Shown here piece by piece: positions 40,404-50,037 of a DNA stretch of 64,000 bases (position 1 is its first letter; every line of letters starts with the position of its first letter). A program made the position numbers and the translations under genes. The stretch lies in NCBI RefSeq assembly GCF_032163395.1, contig NZ_CP119968.1:3002001-3066000 (forward strand). The letters run 5' to 3'. The notes below the pieces were generated by a model. It saw only the letters and a list, made by a program, of their open reading frames with translations, ran no database searches and was not told where the DNA came from. Source of the stretch: Gloeocapsopsis dulcis. Its GTDB lineage: Bacteria > Cyanobacteriota > Cyanobacteriia > Cyanobacteriales > Chroococcidiopsidaceae.

Positions 40404-41706
40404 TGAGAAGATTCGGCAGCAGTTTGATACCGGACCATACCCCAGAATTCCGTTAGAGAAGTCGCCGAAGAATGATGCTATGGCGCTGTATATTCATAGC
40501 TTGGTGAATGCATATTACTTGCGCAACCAAAAAGTGATTAGTACTGAAGGTAAGTTAATTTTAGATGCTGGGTGTGGTTCAGGGTATAAGTCACTCATAT
40601 TAGCTGAGGCGAACCCTGGAGCAAAGATTGTTGGTGTAGATATCTCTGCCAACTCGATTGAACTGGCGAAACAACGGTTGCAATATCACGGCTTTGACAA
40701 TGCACAGTTTTACGTGTGTGGGATTGAAGACTTAGCGAGTTTAGGTTTGCAATTTGACTATATTAATTGTGATGATGTGTTGTATTTATTGTCTGAACCT
40801 GCGGTTGGTTTACAGGCGATGAAGTCGGTTCTCAAGCCTGATGGGATTATTCGCGCTAATTTACATAGTTCACTGCAACGCACTTATTACTACCGTGCCC
40901 AAGAAGTCTTCAAAATGATGGGGTTGATGGATGACAACCCCCAAGAGTTAGAGATTGACTTGGTGCGAGACACAATGAAGGCGTTAAAAGATCAAGTTGA
41001 ACTCAAATCTATCACCTGGAAGCCTGAGTTGGAGACGGATAAAGAACGCATTCTCATGAATTATTTATTTCAGGGAGACAAAGGCTATACGATTCCAGAA
41101 TTGTTTGCTGCGCTGAGAACTGCTGAACTTGAATTTATCAGCATGGTAAACTGGCGGCAATGGAACTTGATGGATTTGTTTAAAGAACCGGATGATTTAC
41201 CAGCGTTTCTCGCAATGAGTTTACCAGAAACATCTGTAGAAGAACAATTGACTTTATTTGAATTGTTACATCCAATGCATCGCTTGATAGACTTTTGGTG
41301 TGGTCATCCTCAAAAGAGTGAAATTACATCAGTTGCAGAGTGGACTTTATCTGATTGGCAAACTGTGCAAGTTTTTTTGACACCTCAGTTAAAGCAACTG
41401 GAAGTTAAGCAAGAAGTAATAAGGTGTATTAATCAACGGAAACCTTTTGATATCAATCATTTTCTACCATTTTTTGAACACGCAATATCTATTGATAGCA
41501 GTGTTGCAGCTTGTTTGTTACCTTTGTGGGATAGTTCACAGTCAATCACAGCATTGGTAGAACGGTGGCAAAAAATACATCCTTTGAATCCTGTCACTTT
41601 AGCACCAACAGCAGAAGAAGAAATTTTTCAATTGATAATTAGTGCATTAGCTAAATTGCACGAGCTTGGTTATGTCTATTTAGAATCTAGCTTTGAATTG
41701 ACATAG
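40378..41706 (+). CDS. Class I SAM-dependent methyltransferase with C-terminal extension
   Basis: The ATG at 40378 (MNQILTEISEKIRQQFDTGP) gives 442 residues. The SAM site is LILDAGCGSGYKSLIL with acidic VGVDIS, followed by FDYINCDDVLYLL. The first half is a standard Rossmann methyltransferase. The second half (from about 255) is unrelated helical sequence ending PTAEEEIFQLIISALAKLHELGYVYLE. QQFDTGPYPRIPLE resembles methyltransferases in cyanobacterial TPR gene groups. It precedes pilin genes on the same strand; a role in modifying their products is a guess from place. Confidence 0.83.
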   Translation: MNQILTEISEKIRQQFDTGPYPRIPLEKSPKNDAMALYIHSLVNAYYLRNQKVISTEGKLILDAGCGSGYKSLILAEANPGAKIVGVDISANSIELAKQRLQYHGFDNAQFYVCGIEDLASLGLQFDYINCDDVLYLLSEPAVGLQAMKSVLKPDGIIRANLHSSLQRTYYYRAQEVFKMMGLMDDNPQELEIDLVRDTMKALKDQVELKSITWKPELETDKERILMNYLFQGDKGYTIPELFAALRTAELEFISMVNWRQWNLMDLFKEPDDLPAFLAMSLPETSVEEQLTLFELLHPMHRLIDFWCGHPQKSEITSVAEWTLSDWQTVQVFLTPQLKQLEVKQEVIRCINQRKPFDINHFLPFFEHAISIDSSVAACLLPLWDSSQSITALVERWQKIHPLNPVTLAPTAEEEIFQLIISALAKLHELGYVYLESSFELT

Positions 41707-41809
41707 GTTAATGAATTTTTGATGTGGATTATGTGAAAAGCTCTGAGAGTGGGCAAGCTAAGTCTAGATACGGGCACAAGATTTTACCTACTTTGTAGCT
41801 TAGAGTACT

Positions 41810-42310
41810 ATGAAGAGACGACTTACAGCTAAGTTCCCACACCAGAAAACACAGAAACAGGAAGAGGGTTTCACGCTCATTGAGATGCTGGTAGTTGTTA
41901 TTATTATTGGTATTCTTTCTGCTACTGCAATGCCATCTTTTCTGAGTCAAGCAGCAAAAACTCGGCAATCGGAAGCTAAAAATAGTACTGGTGCATTAAA
42001 CCGATCGCAGCAAGCTTATTATTTAGAGAATCAAATATTTGCAGACGATATTACTAGGTTAAGTGTAGGCGTTGTCAATAGCGTCAATTACAACTACGTG
42101 GTGAGTGGTAACGATTTGATGAATCAAGTTGCTCATTTGGCAACTGCACAGCAAGGAGACTTGAAAAGTTATGCTGGTGGTGTATTTAAGTCAACAAATA
42201 ACCAAACAACTCTGGCAATCTTGTGTGAGGCAAATAATGCAGGAAATACACCGATAAACGCGCCAACGAGTTCGAGTGCTTGTGCTAATGGTTCACAGCG
42301 AATGCAATAA
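41810..42310 (+). CDS. Type IV pilin-like protein, copy 1
   Basis: The 166-residue prepilin has a leader of about 18 charged residues ending EEG, the prepilin peptidase site G/FTLIE and the hydrophobic helix MLVVVIIIGILSATAMPSFL. A globular part with NRSQQAYYLENQIFADD and KSYAGGVFKS follows; two Cys near the end may form a loop. Such minor pilin-like proteins (cyanobacterial G/H type) assemble in type IV pili. The Glu at position +5 of the mature protein is present. The homologue at 42806 is a tandem paralogue. The stop lies just before a remnant antitoxin on the other strand. Confidence 0.92.
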   Translation: MKRRLTAKFPHQKTQKQEEGFTLIEMLVVVIIIGILSATAMPSFLSQAAKTRQSEAKNSTGALNRSQQAYYLENQIFADDITRLSVGVVNSVNYNYVVSGNDLMNQVAHLATAQQGDLKSYAGGVFKSTNNQTTLAILCEANNAGNTPINAPTSSSACANGSQRMQ

Positions 42311-42311
42311 G

Positions 42312-42471
42312 TTAATTATCGTCTGGGAGTTTTTCAATTTCTGCGATCGCACGGCGAAGTAGTTCGGTCATGTTTCAATGGTAAGCAAAATGTTGTAAAG
42401 AATATACTGATTTAATTCTACCTAAGTTGTGTTGGTGGGTAGCTAATTAAGACGATCGCACTTCCGTTAAT
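42312..42471 (-). pseudogene. Third copy of the antitoxin 5' end plus its upstream region
   Basis: Reading the minus strand, MTELLRRAIAEIEKLPDDN covers 42371-42312 with an intact ATG and then stops. The sequence up to about 42455 (TCTACCTAAGTTG... GCTAATT) matches the upstream flank of the copies at 37354 and 32383. So the copied unit includes the promoter. It lies between the two pilin genes. Confidence 0.75.
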
Positions 42472-42805
42472 CATCCTGATCGCACTTTTAATTACAGCAC
42501 CAGCGTAGGCGATCGCTGCTTATAGCTTCAAACAGTTGTATCGGCTAGCATGAACCTAAATAAACAAGAGAAGCTTGAGAGTAAATACTGAAATTAGTAA
42601 AACATTTTATACAATAAATATTTTCTCTGGTGTAGCAAAACTGCTGATAGGTGAGTAACTAAGCGTTATAGCCTTATGTAGCAAAATTGCATCTACAAAG
42701 TCAAAAGAATTTTTTGGGAGGTGATATGTATTTGGTCATAAGTGGGCAAGTTATATCTAGAGGTTAATAAATACATTCATTCCCTACGCCAAAGAGAAAC
42801 TTGCC

Positions 42806-43297
42806 ATGAAAACTGAACTAAAAGTTAAATTTCTACAACACTTGAACCAAAAGAAAAAGAGTGAAGGTTTTACATTAATTGAATTACTTGTCGTAATCAT
42901 TATTATTGGTATTCTGTCAGCTATCGCATTACCTTCTTTCTTAAATCAAGCTTCTAAAGCTCGTCAATCTGAAGCTAGAACTAATGTTGGCGCACTGAAC
43001 AGAGCACAACAATCGTTCTATCTGGAGAACCAAAGTTTCTCTGACAACCTTTCTAACTTGGGTATTGGTATTTCCAATAGCGACAATTACAACTATGAAG
43101 CCAATGGTAATAACTTAGGGAATCAAGTCGCTAATTTGGCAACATCTAGCAAACCTGATCTTAAAGAGTATGCTGGTGGTGTCTTCAAAACAGGCGATAC
43201 TACTGCATCTATTCTTTGTGAAGGAAATAATAGTAGCGTTAACGCATCTGCCCCAACCAACGCCTCTAATTGTGGTACTAATCAAACAAAACTGTAA
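42806..43297 (+). CDS. Type IV pilin-like protein, copy 2
   Basis: The 163-residue protein follows the same plan as copy 1: leader to SEG, cleavage G/FTLIE with Glu5, helix LLVVIIIIGILSAIALPSFL, then NRAQQSFYLENQSFSDNL and EYAGGVFKTGDTT. It is rich in Asn and Ser in the C-terminal region, as hydroxyl-bearing targets of glycosylation often are. The start is ATG; upstream GAGGTTAATAAA is AT-rich. A good terminator (43341-43379) ends the unit. Confidence 0.93.
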   Translation: MKTELKVKFLQHLNQKKKSEGFTLIELLVVIIIIGILSAIALPSFLNQASKARQSEARTNVGALNRAQQSFYLENQSFSDNLSNLGIGISNSDNYNYEANGNNLGNQVANLATSSKPDLKEYAGGVFKTGDTTASILCEGNNSSVNASAPTNASNCGTNQTKL

Positions 43298-43340
43298 ATA
43301 GTAACTAAGCTGAGTATTAGTTAACTCAGTATTTCATTTT

Positions 43341-43379
43341 GAGGAGGATAGAGTTTCTTTTCCTCCTCTTTTAATTTTT
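43341..43379 (+). terminator. Rho-independent terminator after pilin copy 2
   Basis: GAGGAGGA (43341-43348) and TCCTCCTC (43361-43368) form a perfect 8-bp stem followed by TTTTAATTTTT, 44 bases after the stop. Confidence 0.8.
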
Positions 43380-43522
43380 GATTAAAATTTATTTTGGCAA
43401 CAAACTAGCTAAAGATAACTAGCATTTTCAATAAAATTTAAACAAGTAATAAGACATCTAAATTAATTATGTTATGAGTAAAGAAACCAACTCTATTTAC
43501 TCATTCAACATAGAGAATTCAA

Positions 43523-46500
43523 TTAATTTTTCTGCACTACATAGCGGAAAAATGCATCAAGAGCCTCTACACAAGTTTTGTCGTCGTAGAGATAAGGGTG
43601 ACGCTGCATCATCTGTTCAACAATACTATTTCTCCATTTTTTATTAAGCCCTAGTTTCACAGCAACTTTAATATATTCAGCTTCATTTTCTGCAATTGTA
43701 TCTGTTATGCCTAGCATTTTTAAAATTGCATAGGAATGGCGACCGCGCATAAATTCACCAGGGTAGGTAACAATAGGTAAGTTACAAGCAATTGCCTCTA
43801 GTGTTGTATTACCACCAGACCAAGTAAAAGTATCTAAGAAAATGTCTGAAATTTGATTGAGATTAAAATAATCAAGTGTGTTAAGTCGAGGTAAGAAAAT
43901 ACAGTAATCTTCACTATCTAGACCAAAGTTAGCAAATGCTCGTTTTAAACGCTGTTGAAATTTTCCTGTAATGTGTGCGCTTGGATTAGCTAAGAAGACA
44001 AATTGAGCCTGTGGAACTCGTTGTGCTATTGCAGCAAAAACATAATCATATTGTGGTAGACATTTAAATAAAGATTGACAAGATAGATAAATTACCGCAT
44101 CCTCTCTCAATCTAAACTCTAAACGAGATTTTTTAGGCTCTGGAAGAATCCGTTTAGCATACGAAATACTAATATTGGGTAGGCGAATCAGCTTTTCTGA
44201 ATAGTGTTCTTGAGCATTTTCTGGCTCCATCAAGTCGCTAGATAAAAAGTAGTCGATTGTCGGTGAGCCTGAAGTAATTGGATGTCCCCAAGTCATACAT
44301 TGTACTGGTGCAAGTCTTAAACCTGCCATTTGTGTCATTTGAGGAAACATCCCAATATCTAAATAAACAAGTACGTGCAACTGATCGGCAACAATCTGAT
44401 TACAAACTGCCTCTAAATCATTCGGAATATGATGAAATGTATCGCTGTAAAGCTGAAATTGCTGTGTGAAAGAATCTTTTTTTGGGTCAACATAATAGCA
44501 ATAAACCTCAATCTCTTGGTGGTTACAATTCCGTATCCAACCAAGCATTAATTTTCCAACTGTATGCCCTCGCATACAATTAGAAATATATCCAACACGA
44601 ATTCTCTGATTCTGGCTACGGCTCGGTGGAACGAGTGGTTGCACCCATTGCGGATATTTAGCCGCCATAACTTTGTGAACAAACTCCCCATATTGCTTTT
44701 GCAGTTCTAAATCATTCTTCGCTTGGTACTGTAAGTAAAAGTTTGTCGCACTTCCTATACCAGCTACAGCATTGTTAATCGCTTCTGGAGTATCTAGCGG
44801 GGTTTGCTCTATTAAATTGTGTAAACCTTGAGTAAACTGATTTCTATAAAATTCGATTTCTACTTCGGTTTCGTATATAACTGGTAAGAGAAACTGCGGT
44901 TCAATCTTTAAGATTAAACTATCTGGAAGTAATTTTGATGCTTCAGTAGCAAACGCGATTGCCTCTTCATTTTTACCAAAATCTCGTAACACCCATGCTT
45001 GAAAAAAGTAAAGTTGTGGATCTTTAGGATAAACTTGGATACCTGCTTGATAAGTTTCTAGTGCTTTTTCATATTGATTCAAGCTTTTGTAGCAATCAGC
45101 TAATGCCACATAAAAACCTACATCACCTGTTTGAGTTGCTAGAAACTGCTGATACTGATCGATTGCTTCTTGATATTCTCCTTTACGATAGTATGAATAT
45201 CCGTAATAAAGTGCAGCTTGTGCAGGATCGTTCTTGGCATCTAAAGCTACTCCGAGGTTATGTAAAATATCAGGATCGCGTGGTTTTAACCTTAAAGCTT
45301 TTTCATACGTCTCAACTGCTGCATCAACCTGGCGACGTTCCATCAACACATTTCCCAAGTTAAGATAGCTTCCAAAATGATTTGGATTTGCAGCAATAGC
45401 TTTTTGATAGATTGATTCAGCTTCCTCAAGCTTGCCAGCTTTTAAGAAAATATTACCTAAGTTGTTATAAGCATCAATCCATTCTGAGTCAATATTAATA
45501 GCTTCTTCATAAGCATGAATTGCCTGTGGAAAAGCACCAACTTTTTCTAAAACTTGACCGATGCTGTAATAATGTATTGCTTTTGATGGTTCAAGCTGCA
45601 AAGCTTTATTTAAAGTATCTAATGCTAGCTGATAACGGTTTGTTGTATAGTATAAAGTTCCTAAATTAAGTAAGACACCTGCGCGATTGCCATCTATCTG
45701 TAAAATTCCTTTGTACTTAACTTCGGCTTCTTCATAGCATCCTAGATTATCTAAAGCTAGAGCTTCTTTATGCAAGTCATCTAAAAATTTCTTCTTCTGC
45801 TCAAACTCAAACTGCCAATTGTACGCAGATTTTATAAAAAACTTGTTTTGCTGTTCTTGTATTTCAGAAAAATCATAGTTTTCTTCTCGCGTAGCATCCC
45901 AACTCAAAACTTGAATACCATTCCAGAATGTATTATGACCATCATCTGGTGTAGGTAAATTCAGCAACATTTGACATTGAGGATGAGCCGCAATAAAATC
46001 CCAGTTTGCTTGCTGTACTGCACTCCAGTTGCTATCATCTACAATAATTAATGCTTGCTCAGCAAGAAATGGTTTAACTAGCAAAAGTCCCATTAGCTGA
46101 GATCTATAGTCATGAGCGCCATTATAAAGATAAACACCAATTTTATCTTCTGTATCGAAAGCTTTTAAGTTAAAGAAGAACTCTTCAAAGTCTTGATTGC
46201 AGAAAAAAACTTGTTCTTCAATACCAAATTTAGCTAAATTATCTGTTAGCTTCTCTATGTTTTCCCCTGATGGATCGAACTCAGAAAAGTTATCTACAGC
46301 ATATGCCATTATTTCTGGATGATCGAGAAGCGCCCCTATTAAAGTCGAGCCTTGAAAACAGCCGATCTCACAGTAAACTTCTCCAGGCTCCATGCATTCT
46401 ACAGCAAAGTTGAGTAGTTGCATGACATTCGCTGTTGTCATACCTTTGATCTGCTCAAGCACTTGTTGAAAATGATTAGACTTTGGACGAACAGATTGCT

Positions 46501-46555
46501 GCTCCCAGTCGTAATACAAATCAGGTAATGTATTAATAAATTTCTGATAGTCCAT
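43523..46555 (-). CDS. Methyltransferase-TPR-GT41 (O-GlcNAc-transferase-like) fusion protein
   Basis: The 1010-residue protein has three parts. Residues about 25-225: a Rossmann methyltransferase of the Methyltransf_24 kind (GEVYCEIGCFQGSTLIGAL). Residues about 250-560: TPR repeats (for example NLGTLYYTTNRYQLALDTLNKALQLEPS). Residues about 640-1000: a SPINDLY/OGT-like glycosyltransferase of family 41 with RIRVGYISNCMRGHTVGK and FTWSGGNTTLEAIACNLP then FMRGRHSYAILKMLG. GT41 enzymes add sugars to Ser/Thr of proteins. The neighbouring pilin-like genes suggest pili or other surface proteins as targets (inference). No signal peptide, so it is cytoplasmic. Confidence 0.88.
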   Translation of the reverse strand: MDYQKFINTLPDLYYDWEQQSVRPKSNHFQQVLEQIKGMTTANVMQLLNFAVECMEPGEVYCEIGCFQGSTLIGALLDHPEIMAYAVDNFSEFDPSGENIEKLTDNLAKFGIEEQVFFCNQDFEEFFFNLKAFDTEDKIGVYLYNGAHDYRSQLMGLLLVKPFLAEQALIIVDDSNWSAVQQANWDFIAAHPQCQMLLNLPTPDDGHNTFWNGIQVLSWDATREENYDFSEIQEQQNKFFIKSAYNWQFEFEQKKKFLDDLHKEALALDNLGCYEEAEVKYKGILQIDGNRAGVLLNLGTLYYTTNRYQLALDTLNKALQLEPSKAIHYYSIGQVLEKVGAFPQAIHAYEEAINIDSEWIDAYNNLGNIFLKAGKLEEAESIYQKAIAANPNHFGSYLNLGNVLMERRQVDAAVETYEKALRLKPRDPDILHNLGVALDAKNDPAQAALYYGYSYYRKGEYQEAIDQYQQFLATQTGDVGFYVALADCYKSLNQYEKALETYQAGIQVYPKDPQLYFFQAWVLRDFGKNEEAIAFATEASKLLPDSLILKIEPQFLLPVIYETEVEIEFYRNQFTQGLHNLIEQTPLDTPEAINNAVAGIGSATNFYLQYQAKNDLELQKQYGEFVHKVMAAKYPQWVQPLVPPSRSQNQRIRVGYISNCMRGHTVGKLMLGWIRNCNHQEIEVYCYYVDPKKDSFTQQFQLYSDTFHHIPNDLEAVCNQIVADQLHVLVYLDIGMFPQMTQMAGLRLAPVQCMTWGHPITSGSPTIDYFLSSDLMEPENAQEHYSEKLIRLPNISISYAKRILPEPKKSRLEFRLREDAVIYLSCQSLFKCLPQYDYVFAAIAQRVPQAQFVFLANPSAHITGKFQQRLKRAFANFGLDSEDYCIFLPRLNTLDYFNLNQISDIFLDTFTWSGGNTTLEAIACNLPIVTYPGEFMRGRHSYAILKMLGITDTIAENEAEYIKVAVKLGLNKKWRNSIVEQMMQRHPYLYDDKTCVEALDAFFRYVVQKN

Positions 46556-46734
46556 ATCCTGAAAATTACTTACGCATAATTACTGTCAATACAATTAACC
46601 TACCCACTTTTTTGAGAAAGCGATCGCCTCTAACTGAAATATTTCATGCTACATATATTTTCAGCAATTCAGTAAATATACGGTACTAAATCTTTACGAT
46701 TGTGGAAGGCGATCGCCACATGCTTAAATGTGGC

Positions 46735-48198
46735 TTAAGCAGCAATCTTTTCGATAATAACTTGATACCCTTGATGAATTATCTTTAGTTTGTGACTAAA
46801 AACTGTGATAAAAGAATCTATTGCAACCTTAGTATTTTGAGCAGGATTATCAGCAAAAGTGAAATCATAATCATCAAAGACGATTGTTCCCCCGACTTTA
46901 ACAAGTCCCCAACTCATTACAGCATCTTCGAGAACATCACAAGCTAGGTGAGAGCCATCAATATAGAGAAGATCGTAGTAGTTTAAAGGTAGCGTTTTCA
47001 ACACCTCTTTTGAATTGCCAACTATTTTTTTTACTTTTTCAGGACATCCTGTTTTATTAATATTAAAATCGAATCTCTCTTCTATAGACGTTATGTAAGA
47101 ATTATCAAACCAAAGTTTATGCTCTACACTTCCTTCAAAAGTATCTATACAAGTTATACTTGCAGTCTCATGAGTTAATACATTCTCTATTAGCCAGCAA
47201 GTAGATCTACCTTCCCAACTACCTATTTCTAACATATTTAGATCAGGAACATTAGCAAACTTAAACAAATGTTGTTCCCACACTGCAATATTTCTACTAA
47301 ACCAGTCCTGAGTAAATCGGTATCTTTTTGCTAAATTACCAACTTCATATCTTGCTTTAACGAGTTGGTAATATGCTTCGTAAAAGTTCGGTTCAAGCTC
47401 TAAAGCTTCCTCAAAATAAATTACTGCTTGCTCAAACTTCTCTTGCATAGTTAAAGCTATGCCCATGTTAAACTTGAGTTCGGCTAGTTCATTTTTACTA
47501 ATGCTAGGAGTAATCTCTACCACTTTTTGAAAATTCGCAAATGCTTGGCTATAACTACCTTGGTTGTACAACACTTTGCCTAAATTGTTATATGCCAAAC
47601 CTAGCTTACGCTGAATCTCAAATCGCACTTGACTATCTTTAATCAATTGCTCATTCTGCAAACAGATTTCTATAAAATCATCATAAGGATTAATCTCCAA
47701 AAGTTTATGTATTACTTGTGAAAGCAAAGCAATATCAGCTTTGTCATGATATTCTTCAGCTAAAATAAGTTGTGTTGCTTGAAGTAAAACTAGCTTGCCA
47801 TGAGGCTGAAATAACTCTAATTCAATTGAAATCAAAATAATAGACAGCAAGTTATTTAAATCGTTTGGAGCAAATTGATGAATATGCTGACGAATTGCCC
47901 AAGCCATTGACAGGTCACAGCTTAATTCCCTTTGTAGAGCTTCAGAGCTTAAAATATTAGCAAGTTCGAGCTTCCATTCGTCTACTTGCTCTTGTCTTGC
48001 TTCTGTCATAACTGACAGCCAAGTAAGTTGAGCCTCTAATTCTTGACCTTGAAGCAGTAATGCTAATCCCAAGTACCAATAATTAGATATTACTGTAGGA
48101 TCTGCCTCAATACTTTGCTCGTATAAGGTTACAGCTTCGCTATATTTTTGTTGAGCTAGATAATCAGCAGCCTGTTGTTGCAATTCAAGACTTATCAT
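46735..48198 (-). CDS. TPR-methyltransferase protein
   Basis: The ATG at 48198, with GGAG six bases before it, is preferred over 48210; the protein has 487 residues. N-terminal TPRs (for example YLAQQKYSEAVTLYEQSI, LGKVLYNQGSYSQAFANFQKVV) extend to about 290. The C-terminal 190 residues are a Methyltransf_24-like domain: LNMLEIGSWEGRSTCWL, CIDTFEGSV, YDLLYIDGSHLACDVLEDA and GGTIVFDDYDF. It is the same domain type as at the start of the neighbouring fusion. Targets unknown. It lies on the same strand about 180 bases upstream of the fusion gene; a HIP1-rich spacer separates them. Confidence 0.86.
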   Translation of the reverse strand: MISLELQQQAADYLAQQKYSEAVTLYEQSIEADPTVISNYWYLGLALLLQGQELEAQLTWLSVMTEARQEQVDEWKLELANILSSEALQRELSCDLSMAWAIRQHIHQFAPNDLNNLLSIILISIELELFQPHGKLVLLQATQLILAEEYHDKADIALLSQVIHKLLEINPYDDFIEICLQNEQLIKDSQVRFEIQRKLGLAYNNLGKVLYNQGSYSQAFANFQKVVEITPSISKNELAELKFNMGIALTMQEKFEQAVIYFEEALELEPNFYEAYYQLVKARYEVGNLAKRYRFTQDWFSRNIAVWEQHLFKFANVPDLNMLEIGSWEGRSTCWLIENVLTHETASITCIDTFEGSVEHKLWFDNSYITSIEERFDFNINKTGCPEKVKKIVGNSKEVLKTLPLNYYDLLYIDGSHLACDVLEDAVMSWGLVKVGGTIVFDDYDFTFADNPAQNTKVAIDSFITVFSHKLKIIHQGYQVIIEKIAA

Positions 48199-48210
48199 GA
48201 AAAACTCCAA

Positions 48211-48833
48211 GTTTTTAAAGACGCAATTTTATACAAATTTATTTAATCTATTTATTCTTTATCTCAATTGATGTTACAATCTGTAGCCAGAAAGAGGTAA
48301 GTGTGCTGATTTGCAATAAAGGTAAACTTAGCAAAGATACTATGTTTCAAAGAATTATTAAATGCTACCTATACTAGTAGTCCAACCGCAACTTTACTTA
48401 AAAGTTGACTCGTTCATAGTTGAAACCAGCAAAATTTCAGTAGTTTTACAGTTGTTAAGTAAAATTACTATGAATGACATCAACATACTTGCCTCTGCAA
48501 AATATAATAGAAAAATTTAAGATATAAGCTACTACAAGTAGCTAGTTTAAAGTGTTAAGTTAAAGTGTCTCACTGCAAGGCAATGCGAAATAGGTTATTT
48601 CTGAAGAACTAGCTTTATCTTGGTGCATTCACTTTTAACAGTGTGCTACAAGCGATCGCCTGCAATTAGTGTGATTTTCTTGGGTGCGATCGCTTTTAGT
48701 GCTGAGAAAAGCGCAATCGCATAAGAGTGATGTGAGGAGTGCGATCGCCTATAAAAGTGATTTTTCTTGGGAGCGATCGCGCTGTATTCTATACTGGTAA
48801 AGTATAAACCGCTGATGATTTGACTAAGTATCT
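48211..48833. other. Intergenic region with a HIP1-rich repeat cluster at its right end
   Basis: The first 430 bases hold no feature I can support. From about 48648 to 48785 the sequence is a series of units with GCGATCGC, GTGCTGAGAAAAGCGCAATC and AGTGATGTGAGGAGTGC, which recur at 49720-49960, 50820-50870, 52005-52070 and 52690-52812. Confidence 0.6.
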
Positions 48834-49634
48834 TTGAGTTTCGACAATGTTTGCAAGTATTTAGCTGCCGAATATCCAGAGCAGTTTGTGAGTTGGCTTT
48901 TGGGTGATAGTAATACAGCTATCCAAATTTTACCAACCGAACTTAGCCGCCAACCTATTAGAGCAGATGCTGTCATTCTACTAACCAACACAAACCAAAT
49001 CTTACACTTAGAATTTCAAACACTGCCAGAATCTAATCCACCCTTACCACTGCGAATGTTAGACTACTGGGTACGATTGTACAGAGAATACGAGCGACCA
49101 ATCGAGCAGGTCGTTATTTTCTTAAAAGAGACTACTTCAGTAGCAGCCTACACAGATCAATTGAGTGTAGGGAATACACAGCATCGTTATCAAATTGTTC
49201 GCTTGTGGGAGCAAGAGGCAACTTTAATGCTTGCTAACCCTGCTTTATTGCCCTTCGTCACCTTAGCCAAAACAGATCCTACCATTGTGCTAGCACAAGT
49301 TGCTAAGCAGATAGATATGATTGAAGAAGTAGATCAGCGGCGCAATATCTCTGCCTGCGTTGAAATACTAGCAAGTCTAAGGTTCGACAAAAACTATATC
49401 CGGCGCTTTCTGAGAGAAGAACTTATGCGAGAATCGCCAATCTATCAAGAAATCATTCAAGAAGGGAAGCGAGATACAATCATCCGTCAACTAACACACC
49501 GCTTTGACAATGTTTCTCCAGAAATACAACAGCAAATACAAACTTTATCTCTTGACAAGTTAGATGCTTTGAGCGAAGCACTGCTAGACTTTACTAACAT
49601 ATTTGAGTTGACTGTATGGTTGCAATCGCACTAG
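48834..49634 (+). CDS. Rpn/DUF4351-type PD-(D/E)xK nuclease-like protein
   Basis: TTG at 48834 (SFDNVCKYLAAEYPEQFVSWLL) gives 266 residues. LSRQPIRADAVILL supplies the Asp and ILHLEFQTLPES the Glu-x-Gln/Lys site, with LRMLDYWVRLYREY after it. The C-terminal region (TIIRQLTHRFDNVSPEIQQQIQTLSLDKLDALSEALLDF) is a DUF4351 domain. Rpn proteins are DNA nucleases linked to recombination or transposase-like functions. Complete in length; it starts the second accessory zone. Confidence 0.85.
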   Translation: MSFDNVCKYLAAEYPEQFVSWLLGDSNTAIQILPTELSRQPIRADAVILLTNTNQILHLEFQTLPESNPPLPLRMLDYWVRLYREYERPIEQVVIFLKETTSVAAYTDQLSVGNTQHRYQIVRLWEQEATLMLANPALLPFVTLAKTDPTIVLAQVAKQIDMIEEVDQRRNISACVEILASLRFDKNYIRRFLREELMRESPIYQEIIQEGKRDTIIRQLTHRFDNVSPEIQQQIQTLSLDKLDALSEALLDFTNIFELTVWLQSH

Positions 49635-49639
49635 TGAAT

Positions 49640-49965
49640 AGTAATATTTTTAGGCGAAGCGATCGCGTGTAATGTATGACTAATGGAGCGACTGCTAGAA
49701 AGCACTGCGAAGAGAGTGATCGCCTACGGTTGGTGTTCTTCTCGTGGGTGCGATCGCGGAAACATAAGTAATGAATTTTCAAATAAAGTGCGATCGCTTT
49801 TAGTGCTGCGTTCTGCGCAATCGCTTTTGATGTTGTGCTAGGTGCGATCGCCTATAATAGTGATTTTTCTTGGGAGCGATCGCATAAGAGTGATGTGAGG
49901 AGTGCGATCGTTTTAGTGCTGAGAAAAGCGCAATCGCCTGTGGTACTGCGTTACGCGCAACCCTA
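49640..49965. repeat. HIP1-rich repeat cluster
   Basis: Repeated words include GTGCGATCGC, CTATAATAGTGATTTTTCTTGGGAGCG and GTGCTGAGAAAAGCGCAATC; many units match the cluster at 48648-48785 almost base for base. No gene is supported here; small open frames on the minus strand are by-products of the repeats. Confidence 0.75.
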
Positions 49966-50037
49966 TAATAATTGATTAGTAGAGCGAATGCTAGATAATT
50001 CACAAAATGGAATTGACTTTTTTATCGATTCAAAGCA

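Noticed and set aside
49594-50003. Minus-strand ORFs in the repeat region
   Set aside because: They consist of translated HIP1-type repeats and have no protein-like features.
48640-50003. CRISPR array
   Set aside because: Repeats are of irregular length and spacing, without unique spacers of constant size and without cas genes.
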